Shown: one piece after another, positions 25,311-34,230 of the stretch
Numbering within the stretch: position 1 is the first letter of the stretch
How the letters are laid out: the number at the start of each line of letters is the position of its first letter
NCBI GenBank assembly: GCA_021781735.1
Contig: JAJXWF010000008.1
Location: 1-40,462 of the forward strand
DNA length: 40,462 bases
Source of the DNA: Actinomycetes bacterium
Lineage (GTDB): Bacteria > Actinomycetota > Actinomycetes > Propionibacteriales > Propionibacteriaceae
Direction: 5' to 3'
Notes under the pieces: generated by a model
Told to the model about the DNA's origin: nothing
What the model saw: only the letters and a program-made list of their open reading frames with translations
The model's database searches: none
Position numbers and translations under genes: made by a program

Positions 25311-25412
25311 GCGGCGTACGAGTCGGTCATCGGCGTACGAGTTGGGCACCGTTTTCGGCCGGGTCGTACGCCGCGGGGCCCGGGTCGTACGCCGCGTTGG
25401 CCGGGTCGTACG
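25311..25412. repeat. CGTACG repeat cluster in the UvrA-like/PEPCK gap
   Basis: The 310-bp gap 25157-25466 contains no convincing gene. It holds five CGTACG palindromes: 25315-25320 and 25334-25339 inside GGCGTACGAGT, and 25365-25370, 25386-25391 and 25407-25412 inside GGGTCGTACGCCGCG, the last three at a strict 21-bp period. On the minus strand the three units could be read as AAYDPxx heptads, but this frame is not that of the gene ending at 25467. Confidence 0.75.
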
Positions 25413-25466
25413 CCGCGACAGAGCCGAGGACCCGGGGTTCCGGTCCGGGGGGGCCAGGCCTCCGGA

Positions 25467-28400
25467 CTACAGCACCTGCCGCCCGAGGGTTCCGCGGAGC
25501 GACGTCACGTAGCCGTCGGACGCGGCGCGCTGGCGCTCGCCGCGGGCCCACGCGAGCCTGTCGGTGAGTCCGAGGCGCTCGACGGTGGCCGCGTTGGCCT
25601 CGACGGCGATGAAGGCCTCGAGGTCGGCGATCGCGCGGTCGAGTCGGCTCGCGTCGGCGTCCCGCTTGGCGGTGAGGCGGTCGGAGTACCACGGGGACGC
25701 GAGCACCGATCCGCGGGTGAACATCTGCCGGAACTCGGGGGTGGCGAGGGTCCAGCCCTCCTCGCTCACCCCATGGGCCATGATCTCGAGCAGTGCCCGC
25801 AGGGGCGGTACCGCCAGCGAAACCGTGCCGTCGGCGAAGTAGGCGCGGGCCACGCGCTCGTGGGTGCTGACGATGGTCTCGAGGGAATCGGCGAAGATGT
25901 CGAGGTCCTGGGTCTCGGGTCGGAGGATGGCCTCGTCGAACACCGCGTGCGGATGCATGAAGATGCGCCCGAAGTAGGTGGTGGCGAACTTGCGGGTCAT
26001 CCGGAAGCCGAGCCTGCCTGCGAGGATCGGGCGCCCGTCGTGGTCGAAGTCGACGAGCCGTTCGAGCGCGCCCTCGGCGAGGAGCGCGCCGGCGTCCCGC
26101 TCGGCGGGTGTCATCCGCGAGAACACCTCGGGCACGAGCAGGCTGAAGTCGTGGTCGATGCGGACCTTCGGCCCGACGTAGCCGGCGCACGACACCCACC
26201 CGTCGTAGCCGGTGAGCGCGTACGACAGGAACGCCGCGTTGAGGTCGATGATCGCGGGCAGCGCGTTGAAGGGCCCCTTGGTGAGCGCCCCTTCGGAGCC
26301 GGCGCCCGTGGTCGAGGGCGACTTGCCGGTCATCGAGCTGATGAACTCCATGAACAGTTCGGGCAACTCCATGTAGTGCAGCGGGTTGAACGGGCACAGC
26401 GCCGGAACACCCGGCTCCGGCGGGTTGTTGCGGCGTCCGGCGGCGACGACATCGACGGGCAGGGCCAGGCGCTCCGCGCCGGGGCGTCGGGCCTGCAGGT
26501 GGGCGGCAAGATCCGACGCGGCCGTGGCCAGCGGGTTGGCGAGGTCGGGACGCCGCTGCAGGTAGCGCGGGTTCTTCGAGCGTTGCCCCTCGACGATCCG
26601 GGGATCGGCGGACGACACGAAGTAGGCGGGCGAGGTCCCGTCGGGTTCGTCGGCGACGCGGGCGATGAGATCGCGCATGGGCTGGGTGAACGCGCTGAAC
26701 GCCCTGGCGTCGTCGCGCAGGTCGCGGGCGTCGGCGTGGGTCAGCGGCTCGAAGTTCGACAGGAAGGTGCCGGGGGTGGCGATGTCGCGTTCGGCCTGCT
26801 TGTCGTAGCCGCGGTGGATCGCGTCGTCGGGACGCTGGAACAGCAGCGTTTCGCAGTTCTGGACGAACTTGCGCGACGGCCCCTCGGGCGAGGGCAGCAC
26901 GACGCTCGCGGTGATGTCGTCCTCGGTCTGCACCTTGACGGCCGGGTTGAAGTCGGGACGCAGGGTGAACAACCGCCATGACCCGTCGGCCTCGAAGCCG
27001 ACCCGCAGCATCGTGGTCATCACCTTGTCGCCGTCGAGCCTCACGAAGTTGCCGAGCCGGCCGTTGATGCGGGCCACGCTGAAGTGCTCGCGCCAGTTGT
27101 CGCCCCACTCCGGTCGGGCGAACCGCTTGACGGTGAACACGAGTTCCTTGACGTACTGCGGGATCGCTTCGAGGAACGCGTTGTATTCGTCGGTGAAGTC
27201 GGGGGCGGGGGTCAGCAGCTTGATGACCGAGCCCATGCTGCGCTCCCTGCTGAGGATCGAGCGGTGATCGCCCGTGTCACCACTGGCGAACCGCCCGGAG
27301 TAGTCGCGCTCCAGCAGTGCGGTGACGCGGTCCATGTCGTCGTCGAAGTCGGGGGAGTAGAGGTTGCCGAAGATGAATGCATCGGCGATCGCCTTGCTGA
27401 TCTCGCTCTTGCCCCCACCCGACACGGTCGACGGTTTGTGGCAGGTGGTCGAGGTCGGTGAGACACCGACCAGCGTCCATTGGCCGGGGTCCGCGGCCAG
27501 CGGCTGCATCGACACCCGGTACCCGTCGGGCGCGAAGTAGGTGCGGTCGGCCCGCAGGCGGATATTGCGGGTCTCTCCCCGTGGGTCGACCCAGCTGACC
27601 GTGCGCTCGTCGAGGCTGAATGTGGGATTCGACGGGACGAGCACGAACTCGGGGTGCAGCGTGTCGAGCGCGTGCCCCTCGGGCCGGCGGATGAACCGGT
27701 CGGGGTCGCGGTCGAGTACGTCGGCGAGCCCGTAGCCGGCCTCGGAATAGGTGTCGATGAACGTGCTGCCGAGCGCGTAGCTGGGGAAGACCCGGGCCCC
27801 GCCGGAGTGCTCCTCCTCGGCGTTGCCGAGCAGGTTCGCCGAGTAGCTGATCTGGGTCTTGACCTCCTTCTTGCAGTAGCCGAAGTAGTTGTCGGCGATG
27901 ACGGTGACGATGACGCCGCGCTCGTCGCGGGCGCACGCCTTGAACGCCCGGCCGCCGTTGTACAGCTCGGACGCCTCCCGGTAGCACATGCCGTCGCGGC
28001 GCTGGCGCTCGGTGGCGTCGTCCCAGTGCGGCAGGCCGAGCGACTTCTTGGTGGCCCGGATCAGGTGCGGGGCCAGGACGACGCACCCGGTGTGGCCGGT
28101 CCATCGCTCGGGGTCGAGGGCGGCGTCGTGGTCGCTGAGGTAGGGGTCGCCGGCGGTGCCGAACACCCCTTCGACGAAGTCGAGGTTGGCGACCAGGCCT
28201 CCGGGCACGATGAAGCGGATCTCCATCCGCTTCTCGGGGGTGACGCCTGCCACTTCGGGGAGCACGAGCGGGCGCAGCAGCATCGACACGAAGCAGCGGG
28301 CCGACTCGGCGTCGCCACTCGTGTAGGGCAGGGTCTGGTCCGCGTCGGGTGGTTGGAAGGCGAGGTCGAGCAGGCGGGCGAACACGTCGCGGGGCACCGC

Positions 28401-28814
28401 GAGCTTGTCGTCGGGGATGGGCATGCCGCCCTCGGCCACGTGGAACACCCCGGCGGTGGTGCGCCTGTCGTTGGCAGGGTTGTGCAGGACCCCGTTGGCG
28501 AGCCGATGGCTCGTCAGCAGGTCGGAGCGGAACTCGTCGGCGTCGTGGGGAAGACTCAGTTCGCGAGCGAGGCCGGGCAGGTCGAGGATCAGCGTGCGCA
28601 GCGGCAACTGCGGACGCACCGGCGCCTCGGCGAGGTAGTCGTCGAGGTAGTCCTGGATCCGCTGGTCGGCCGCGCACGGCCGGTATTCGAGCCGGCGATT
28701 GAACTCCTGTTGCCGGGCGACCAGGGGTCCGACAAGGCTGTCCGGATCGGCTTCGGCGAGGCCCAGCAGGGCGAGGCGGAGGTTGATGGCCGCGGCAAGC
28801 GTCGGGTTCGCCAT
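25467..28814 (-). CDS. Putative PPi-dependent phosphoenolpyruvate carboxykinase
   Basis: A 1115-residue cytoplasmic protein whose length and motifs fit the PPi-type PEP carboxykinase of Propionibacterium and Entamoeba, which interconverts oxaloacetate + PPi and PEP + Pi + CO2. A P-loop-like [12 protein letters not shown] lies at 465-476, where ATP/GTP enzymes carry their kinase loop, and a second conserved-looking stretch, [20 protein letters not shown], at 828-847. Other landmarks are [18 protein letters not shown] and [19 protein letters not shown]. There is no similarity I can see to ordinary ATP or GTP PEPCK beyond the P-loop. GATACT (28826-28821 on this strand) ends 6 nt before the ATG, so it appears leaderless and singly transcribed. 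The family call is from memory without alignment. Confidence 0.72.
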   Translation of the reverse strand: MANPTLAAAINLRLALLGLAEADPDSLVGPLVARQQEFNRRLEYRPCAADQRIQDYLDDYLAEAPVRPQLPLRTLILDLPGLARELSLPHDADEFRSDLLTSHRLANGVLHNPANDRRTTAGVFHVAEGGMPIPDDKLAVPRDVFARLLDLAFQPPDADQTLPYTSGDAESARCFVSMLLRPLVLPEVAGVTPEKRMEIRFIVPGGLVANLDFVEGVFGTAGDPYLSDHDAALDPERWTGHTGCVVLAPHLIRATKKSLGLPHWDDATERQRRDGMCYREASELYNGGRAFKACARDERGVIVTVIADNYFGYCKKEVKTQISYSANLLGNAEEEHSGGARVFPSYALGSTFIDTYSEAGYGLADVLDRDPDRFIRRPEGHALDTLHPEFVLVPSNPTFSLDERTVSWVDPRGETRNIRLRADRTYFAPDGYRVSMQPLAADPGQWTLVGVSPTSTTCHKPSTVSGGGKSEISKAIADAFIFGNLYSPDFDDDMDRVTALLERDYSGRFASGDTGDHRSILSRERSMGSVIKLLTPAPDFTDEYNAFLEAIPQYVKELVFTVKRFARPEWGDNWREHFSVARINGRLGNFVRLDGDKVMTTMLRVGFEADGSWRLFTLRPDFNPAVKVQTEDDITASVVLPSPEGPSRKFVQNCETLLFQRPDDAIHRGYDKQAERDIATPGTFLSNFEPLTHADARDLRDDARAFSAFTQPMRDLIARVADEPDGTSPAYFVSSADPRIVEGQRSKNPRYLQRRPDLANPLATAASDLAAHLQARRPGAERLALPVDVVAAGRRNNPPEPGVPALCPFNPLHYMELPELFMEFISSMTGKSPSTTGAGSEGALTKGPFNALPAIIDLNAAFLSYALTGYDGWVSCAGYVGPKVRIDHDFSLLVPEVFSRMTPAERDAGALLAEGALERLVDFDHDGRPILAGRLGFRMTRKFATTYFGRIFMHPHAVFDEAILRPETQDLDIFADSLETIVSTHERVARAYFADGTVSLAVPPLRALLEIMAHGVSEEGWTLATPEFRQMFTRGSVLASPWYSDRLTAKRDADASRLDRAIADLEAFIAVEANAATVERLGLTDRLAWARGERQRAASDGYVTSLRGTLGRQVL

Positions 28815-28847
28815 GGATCCAGTATCCGGGCGCCCGTTGACGGGCCG

Positions 28848-29900
28848 TCAGCGGGTACCGGTAGGGGCCGTCCCGGACGTCGCGCCGCGCGCTGCCGGAC
28901 GCTCGCCCGACCCGCGCGGAATGTAGGTCAGGGGCAGCAGGCGGTGTTCTGGTGCGCCCGTCGGCTCGCCCATCCGATGGACGGCCAGCCGCGCCGCCAC
29001 GCGTCCCATCTCCTCGGCGTCGTGGGTGATCACCGACACGTCGAACAGGTCGGCGAACTCGAAGTCGTCGACGCCGACGACCGCCAGATCGAGGCGGCGC
29101 CGGGTGAGTTGGCGGATGATCGCGGCGGTGGCCCGGTTGTTGCCGCCGATGATGGCGGTGGGAGGGTCATCGGCGTCGAGGAGCGAGCTCACCAGGTCGT
29201 CGAGCGAGGTGTGCGGGTCGTCGGAGGTCCGCTCCCAGCGGGTGGTGGACTCTCCCGTCGCCTCGCGAACCGTCTGCCGGTAGGCGGCGACGCGCTGCTC
29301 CTGGGTGAACACCGAGCGGGGGTTGCACACGTAGCCGATCCTGGTGTGACCGTGCTCGAGCAGGACGCGGGCGGCGTCCCGGCCGCCCTGCGCGTTGTCG
29401 AGCAGCACCGAGTCGGCCAGCAGGTTGGGGGTGGGCCGGTCGATCGCCACGATGGCCGTGCCCAGGTGTCGCTCCTGGTCGAGGTGGGCGTAGTCGTCGA
29501 GGGAGGGGACCAGCAGGATGGCGCGCACCCGCTGGGCGACGAGGGTGTCGATGACGTCGGTCTCGCTGCCGGGATCCGCCGACGACGCGATCATCATCGT
29601 GAGCCCCTGCTCGGCGCAGACCTGCCCGATCCCCGCCGCCACGTGGACGTAGAAGGGGTTGGTCGGTTCGGGCGTCACGAACCCGACCGTGTGCGACACC
29701 GCCCCGCGGCGCAGGTCGCGTGCCAGCCGGTTGGGGGTGAAGTGCAGGCGGCGGGCGGCGTCCATCACCCTCGAGGTCGTGGCGGGGGACACCGACGCGG
29801 GTTCGGTGTAGACGCGCGACACGGTCTTCGCACTGACTCCGGCCAGCCGGGCGACGTCGGACATGGTGGCCCGCGAGCGTGGTGGTGCCATCGGATGCAT
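28848..29900 (-). CDS. LacI-family transcriptional repressor
   Basis: A 350-residue regulator. The N-terminal LacI helix-turn-helix and hinge are clear (MSDVARLAGVSAKTVSRVYT, then RLHFTPNRLARDLRRG), followed by a periplasmic-binding-like sugar domain to about 335 (HTVGFVTPEPTNPFYVHVAA, AIVAIDRPTPN, HTRIGYVCNP, AVVGVDDFEFADLFDVSVIT). It is divergent from the kinase-manA operon and two matching operator-like dyads lie between them, so it probably represses that operon and perhaps itself until a sugar or sugar phosphate binds. The ATG at 29900 is preferred for the nearby GGGAG; an ATG three codons later is equally plausible on protein grounds. Confidence 0.92.
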   Translation of the reverse strand: MHPMAPPRSRATMSDVARLAGVSAKTVSRVYTEPASVSPATTSRVMDAARRLHFTPNRLARDLRRGAVSHTVGFVTPEPTNPFYVHVAAGIGQVCAEQGLTMMIASSADPGSETDVIDTLVAQRVRAILLVPSLDDYAHLDQERHLGTAIVAIDRPTPNLLADSVLLDNAQGGRDAARVLLEHGHTRIGYVCNPRSVFTQEQRVAAYRQTVREATGESTTRWERTSDDPHTSLDDLVSSLLDADDPPTAIIGGNNRATAAIIRQLTRRRLDLAVVGVDDFEFADLFDVSVITHDAEEMGRVAARLAVHRMGEPTGAPEHRLLPLTYIPRGSGERPAARGATSGTAPTGTR

Positions 29901-29941
29901 CGTCTCCCAACCGGCTTGCGGGCGCCGCGCCCGAGACCAGA

Positions 29942-29958
29942 ATGACAACGATAGACAT
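29942..29958. promoter_or_regulatory. LacI-type operator candidate 1
   Basis: ATGACAACGATAGACAT has the CG-centred dyad form of LacI operators. It matches the reverse complement of the second site (ATGTCAACGATGACAT) with one substitution and one extra base. It lies about 40 bp upstream of the regulator gene, where it could mediate autoregulation. Confidence 0.6.
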
Positions 29959-30042
29959 TCGGGGGATTTGCCGACAACCCGCCGAGGACCTGAGGATTCC
30001 GCGCAGCGAACGCGCACCGCTCGGGCGCCATCGGGATCTGAG

Positions 30043-30080
30043 ATGTCATCGTTGACATGCCGGGTGGAGGCGCCTAGGCT
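30043..30080 (+). promoter_or_regulatory. Promoter of the kinase-manA operon with overlapping LacI-type operator
   Basis: TTGACA (30052-30057) and TAGGCT (30075-30080) are 17 bp apart, an excellent primary-sigma promoter. The near-perfect CG-centred dyad ATGTCATCGTTGACAT (30043-30058) covers the whole -35, so a bound repressor would block RNA polymerase. The expected transcript has a leader of about 70 nt before the kinase ATG. Confidence 0.75.
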
Positions 30081-30157
30081 CGCGCCGTGGTGACGCCGTT
30101 GTCCACGATGGGTGGGGCCGTTGGCGGCCCGGGACGTCACCTCGACGGAGGAGCGCG

Positions 30158-31096
30158 ATGAGTGAATCGACCAGCCTGGCCCTTGTCGTCGACTCGGGGC
30201 AGACCGACATCCGGGTGAGGGCGCTCGGCCCGGACGGCTTCGCAGCGACCTACCCGGGCGTGCGCACCAACGCGGGATTGCTGCCGCAGTTGGCGGGGGT
30301 GATCGGCGCCGCCACGCGGGAGTCCGGACGCACGTTCCCGGTGGTCGCGATCGGCACGTCCGGGCTCACCGAGGTCGACGACGATCCCGACCGTCTGCTG
30401 GGCCTGTGCCGCGAGGCCGGGGTTGTCGAGGTGCGCCTGGCGCACGACTCGATCACCTCCTACCTCGGGGCCCTGGGGCTCGGATACGGCGTGGTCGTGG
30501 CGGCCGGCACCGGGGTGGTCACTCTCGGCGTGGGCCCCGCGGGAGTTGCCCGGGTCGACGGATGGGGACATGTGATGGGCGACGCGGGCAGCGGATTCTG
30601 GATCGGGCGGGAGGCCCTGGAGGCGGTCATGCGGGCCCACGACGGTCGCGGCCCCAGGACCGCACTGACCGACGTCGTGCGCGACCGCTATCCGAATCTG
30701 GAGCGGGCCTACATCGAGATTCAGGCCGATCGCGACTGGGTCAGGGTGGTGGCGGGCTTCGCCAGGTCGGTGGCCGCCCTGGCGACGTCGGATCCGGTCG
30801 CCGGTGAGATCTGCCGGGCGGCCGGGTCGGAACTGGCCCAGTCGGCGGTCACCGCCCTGGCCAGGGCGGGACTCGAGCACGACCCCGCGCCGCGGGTCGC
30901 CCTGATCGGCGGCATCATGAAATCGGCCGTCATCCGGGACAGCTGCGAGGCGGGGATCCGTCGGGTCATGCCATCGGCCGGCATCGTGACGCCCGGCGGC
31001 GACGGATTGGCCGGAGCAGAGCTGCTGCTGGCGGTGTCCCACGACAACGCGCTGTCCGGGGCGGTCGCGATCGCCCGGCGGGCCCACCATGGCTGA
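30158..31096 (+). CDS. BadF/BadG-type sugar kinase, second copy
   Basis: A 312-residue ASKHA kinase related to the one at 21619, sharing GDAGSGFWIGREA and the same order of motifs: VVDSGQTDIRVRA (phosphate-1), VVAAGTGVVTLGV (phosphate-2) and RVALIGGIMKSAVI. The family includes N-acetylglucosamine and glucosamine kinases. CGGAGGAG precedes the ATG. It is the first gene under the LacI-type operator and overlaps manA by 8 bp, so its substrate is likely a hexose or amino sugar processed through mannose-6-phosphate or fructose-6-phosphate. The phosphate-1 loop has Gln where the other copy has Gly (GQTD versus GGTS), which could reflect a different substrate. Confidence 0.83.
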   Translation: MSESTSLALVVDSGQTDIRVRALGPDGFAATYPGVRTNAGLLPQLAGVIGAATRESGRTFPVVAIGTSGLTEVDDDPDRLLGLCREAGVVEVRLAHDSITSYLGALGLGYGVVVAAGTGVVTLGVGPAGVARVDGWGHVMGDAGSGFWIGREALEAVMRAHDGRGPRTALTDVVRDRYPNLERAYIEIQADRDWVRVVAGFARSVAALATSDPVAGEICRAAGSELAQSAVTALARAGLEHDPAPRVALIGGIMKSAVIRDSCEAGIRRVMPSAGIVTPGGDGLAGAELLLAVSHDNALSGAVAIARRAHHG

Positions 31097-32303
31097 GGCG
31101 TCGGTACCCGGACTGTTCCGCGTGACCAATCCGGTGAAGGACTACGCCTGGGGATCGCCCACCGCCATCCCCGAACTTCTCGGAACGGTGCCCACCGGCG
31201 ATCCGCAGGCCGAGATGTGGCTCGGGAGTCATCGCGGCGGCTCGTCGGTCGTTGTCGGCGGGGGACGCCTCGATGCCTTCCTCGCGGCCCACCCTTCCCT
31301 GCTCGGTGACGCCCCCGCGTCCGGGCTCCCGCAGCTGCCGTTCCTCATGAAGGTGCTGGCCGCATCGCGGCCCCTCTCGTTGCAGGTCCACCCGACCCTC
31401 GACCAGGCCCGGGTCGGATTCGCCCGCGAGGAGGCCATGGGCCCTGCCCGCGACGATCCGCGCCGCACCTACCGCGACGACCAGCACAAGCCGGAGATCA
31501 TCGTGGCGATCTCCCCGTTCCGCACCCTGTCGGGCTTCCGGGACCCCGCCACAGCCGGGGCCGAGCTGGCGGACCTGCTGGGCCGCGACATGCACACCGG
31601 TGTCGGAGCCGAGCTCGCAGCGGTGCTGGCCGACCCCGACCCGCGAGCCGCGCTGCGGGGGGCCCTGCAACTGGTCCTGTCGGGCAGGCCGGAGGTGCGC
31701 ACGCTGGCGGGAGTCGCGTACGGTGCCGCCGGTCGATCGCCGGGGGTGCTCGCCGACACGCTGCGGATCGTCGGGGCGCACTACGGCGACGATCCCGGCG
31801 TGCTCGGCGCGGCACTGCTGCATCGTGTCGACCTGGACCCCGGCGAGGCCCTCTACCTCGACGCCGGCAACATCCACGCCTACCTGTCCGGGCTGGGGAT
31901 CGAGGCCATGGCACCGTCTGACAACGTGCTGCGCGGCGGGTTGACACCCAAGTACGTCGACGTTGCCGGACTGCTCGACATCGTCGACTTCTCGCCGAGC
32001 GTGCCCCATCGCGTCCCCGGGGTGCGGACCATGGCCGAGGGCGTCGAGGTGACCAGTTACCGTCCTCCGGTTCGGGAGTTCTCGGTGCACTCCGTCGCCG
32101 CGGACGGCGGCCCCCGCGTGCTCGAGGGGATCGGTGGACCGTCGATGCTGATCGTCACGCAGGGGGTGCTGTGCGTGCGCGCGGGCGACGCCGAGATCGT
32201 CGTGGAGCGGGGGGAGTCGCTGTTCCAGGCGGCCGGACCCGATCTGGTCGTCACCTCGTGCGGTGGCTCCGCGCGGGCCTACATCACCACGGTCGGCGGG
32301 TAG
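31089..32303 (+). CDS. manA: Mannose-6-phosphate isomerase, class I
   Basis: A 404-residue zinc isomerase that interconverts mannose-6-phosphate and fructose-6-phosphate. The zinc ligands are visible: Gln99 and His101 in SLQVHPT, Glu136 in HKPEIIVA and His263 in GNIHAYLSG. The catalytic-loop segment DNVLRGGLTPKYVDV is intact, and the N-terminal VKDYAWGS is typical. The ATG lies 8 bp inside the preceding kinase gene, which implies coupling. It ends 7 bp from the convergent pfkB-type gene. Together with the kinase it would feed a phosphorylated hexose into glycolysis. Confidence 0.95.
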   Translation: MAEASVPGLFRVTNPVKDYAWGSPTAIPELLGTVPTGDPQAEMWLGSHRGGSSVVVGGGRLDAFLAAHPSLLGDAPASGLPQLPFLMKVLAASRPLSLQVHPTLDQARVGFAREEAMGPARDDPRRTYRDDQHKPEIIVAISPFRTLSGFRDPATAGAELADLLGRDMHTGVGAELAAVLADPDPRAALRGALQLVLSGRPEVRTLAGVAYGAAGRSPGVLADTLRIVGAHYGDDPGVLGAALLHRVDLDPGEALYLDAGNIHAYLSGLGIEAMAPSDNVLRGGLTPKYVDVAGLLDIVDFSPSVPHRVPGVRTMAEGVEVTSYRPPVREFSVHSVAADGGPRVLEGIGGPSMLIVTQGVLCVRAGDAEIVVERGESLFQAAGPDLVVTSCGGSARAYITTVGG

Positions 32304-32310
32304 CACGCGA

Positions 32311-33198
32311 TCAGTTGCTGGCCCCGGGCGACATGAGGACGGTCGCGGCCAGGGCGTGACCGTCCTCGACGGCCGGCACGAGGGCCGGCGGCGGCGCGTC
32401 CAGCAGATGCGGGTGACGCAGCACGTGGGTGAGGAATCCGGCGTTGAACGCGTCGCCCGCTCCGGTGAGGTCCCGGGGCGGGCGTCCCAGCGGAGGCACG
32501 GGTACGACGACCGGCTCGACGCCCGCCCGGACGATGAGGGTCGGTTCGCCACCGTGCCGGGCCAGCAGGGTCGCGCCGTGGGGTACCGATGCGGGTCCGA
32601 GCCGCAGCGCCCCGGTTTCGTGGGCGTTCGCGCTGATGAACCGGGGTGCCAGGTCGGCGACCAGTCGAGTGAAGGGATCCCGGCCCATCGCGTCGATGAG
32701 CGCGAGCGATGACACGTCGAGGCTCACCGCGATGCCGCGCTCGTGGGCGTCGGCGACGAGCCCGCGCATCGCCGCCGCCGTGGTGCCGGGTCCGAACGCG
32801 TACATCGGCACGTGCAGCAGGCCGACGCCGTCGAGCCACGACGGGTCGACCGCCTCGAGCCGGGCGGACGCGCCGCGGCTGGGGAACATGCTGCGTTCCC
32901 CGTCGGCGTCGATCATCACGACGATCGTGCCGGTGACGTCGCGCCACTGCAGGCGGACGTCGACGTCGTGGCCCTGCAGTTCCTGCTGCAGCACGTGGCC
33001 GCCGAGATCGGGTCCGACGCAGCCGATGAACCGTGTGGGGTGCAGTGGGCCGGCGAAGGCCGCGACGTTCGCCGCCGAGCCGCCGCGCTGGATCGACACC
33101 CGCGACCGGGTGTCGCTCCCGCGCCGCACGGGTTCGAGCTGCCAGACCACGACGTCCTGCACCAGGTCGCCGGCCACGGCGAGCATCGGGATGGCCAT
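32311..33198 (-). CDS. PfkB-family carbohydrate kinase, probable pseudouridine kinase
   Basis: A 295-residue ribokinase-family enzyme. The N-terminal GGSAANVAAFAG and the C-terminal DLTGAGDAFNAGFL, with its catalytic Asp and anion hole, mark the family. It begins 10 bp after psuG on the same strand. In other bacteria a PfkB kinase beside psuG phosphorylates pseudouridine at the 5' position, so pseudouridine kinase is the best guess, though a ribonucleoside or other sugar substrate cannot be excluded. The ATG at 33198 gives MAIPMLAVAGDLVQDVVVW, aligned with the usual family start; an internal ATG four codons later is also possible. Confidence 0.88.
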   Translation of the reverse strand: MAIPMLAVAGDLVQDVVVWQLEPVRRGSDTRSRVSIQRGGSAANVAAFAGPLHPTRFIGCVGPDLGGHVLQQELQGHDVDVRLQWRDVTGTIVVMIDADGERSMFPSRGASARLEAVDPSWLDGVGLLHVPMYAFGPGTTAAAMRGLVADAHERGIAVSLDVSSLALIDAMGRDPFTRLVADLAPRFISANAHETGALRLGPASVPHGATLLARHGGEPTLIVRAGVEPVVVPVPPLGRPPRDLTGAGDAFNAGFLTHVLRHPHLLDAPPPALVPAVEDGHALAATVLMSPGASN

Positions 33199-33208
33199 CG
33201 CCGTGGGC

Positions 33209-34120
33209 TCAGGCCGACGCCAGCGCAGTGGCGATCCGTGCCCCCAGCCGCACGTTGTTGAGATACAGCGCGACGTTGGCCTCGAGGCTCCGGTCGCCGG
33301 TCGCACGTCGGATGTAGTCGAGCAGGTAGGGCGTGGTGGCCTGTCCGCTGATCCGGTCGGCCTCCGCGGCCGCCCAGGCCTCCTCGATGACGGCGTCCAG
33401 GTCGTGCGGGTCGAGCGAGTCGGCCTCGGGGATCGGGTTCGCGATCAGCACGGACGCGGGCAGGCCCAGCGCCTGGGACGCGCGGAAGATTTCGGCGGCC
33501 TGTCCGGGGGTCTCGATCCGCGACGTCAGCCGGTGGCCCGAGGAGCGCACGTAGAACCCCGGATAGTCGAGGGTGCGGTAGCCGATGACCGGCACGCTCA
33601 GGGTCTCGAACCGCTCGAGGGTGGCCGGAATGTCGAGGATGGCCTTGGCGCCCGAGCTGACGAGCACGATCGCCTCGTGGGCGAGGGTCACCAGGTCGGC
33701 CGACTCGTCGAACGTCGTCGACGCGTGGTGATGGACGCCGCCGAGACCGCCGGTCGAGAACACCGAGATGCCCGCGCGACGGGCGAGCAGCGTGGTCGCG
33801 GCGATGGTGGTGCCCGCGTTGCGTCCGAGGGCCGCGCACACCGGAAGGTCGCGCACCGAGGCCTTCGCCACGTCGTCGTCGTGGGCCAGCCGCTCGATCT
33901 CCCCACCCGACAGGCCGACGACCCCGACACCGTCGACGACCCCGATCGTCGCCGGGACGACGCCGAGCTCGCGCGCAACCCGCTCGCCCCTGGCGGCGAC
34001 CTCGACGTTGCGGGGGCGCGGGAGTCCGTGGGTGAAGATCGTGGATTCCAGGGCCAGCACCGGGCGTCCGGCGGCGACCGCGTCGGACACTTCCTCGCTG
34101 ACACGGATCGGCTCGTTCAT
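33209..34120 (-). CDS. psuG: Pseudouridine-5'-phosphate glycosidase
   Basis: A 303-residue enzyme that splits the C-C bond of pseudouridine 5'-phosphate to uracil and ribose 5-phosphate. Family landmarks are ALESTIFTHGLPRPRN with the catalytic Glu25, DDVAKASVRDLP with Lys86, STGGLGGVHHHA, and SSGAKAILDIPATLE with the catalytic Lys159, then IANPIPE. Using the ATG at 34120 leaves 7 nt to GGAG; an ATG two codons upstream would sit too close to it. The pfkB kinase follows immediately, completing the two-step pathway. The uracil released could be salvaged by the upp product also encoded in this window. Location is cytoplasmic. Confidence 0.95.
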   Translation of the reverse strand: MNEPIRVSEEVSDAVAAGRPVLALESTIFTHGLPRPRNVEVAARGERVARELGVVPATIGVVDGVGVVGLSGGEIERLAHDDDVAKASVRDLPVCAALGRNAGTTIAATTLLARRAGISVFSTGGLGGVHHHASTTFDESADLVTLAHEAIVLVSSGAKAILDIPATLERFETLSVPVIGYRTLDYPGFYVRSSGHRLTSRIETPGQAAEIFRASQALGLPASVLIANPIPEADSLDPHDLDAVIEEAWAAAEADRISGQATTPYLLDYIRRATGDRSLEANVALYLNNVRLGARIATALASA

Positions 34121-34230
34121 GGGCATGCTCCGATCGGGGAGGTGCTGTGGATGGGACCTCGTAGGCGAGGAGGGTCACGCTCGGCGCGCGCAGCGAGTGG
34201 TCTGGGCCGTCGGCGTGTTTCGATCTTCTC

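Noticed and set aside
25311-25412. CRISPR array
   Set aside because: Repeats are 11-15 bases with spacers of 4-8 bases that are near-identical, and no cas gene is in the window.
25327-25440. AAYDPxx heptads as a repeat protein or as the C-terminus of the PEPCK-like gene
   Set aside because: The frame continues upstream only as a shadow of the large gene and has no start or ribosome site of its own; the large gene has a normal TAG before it.
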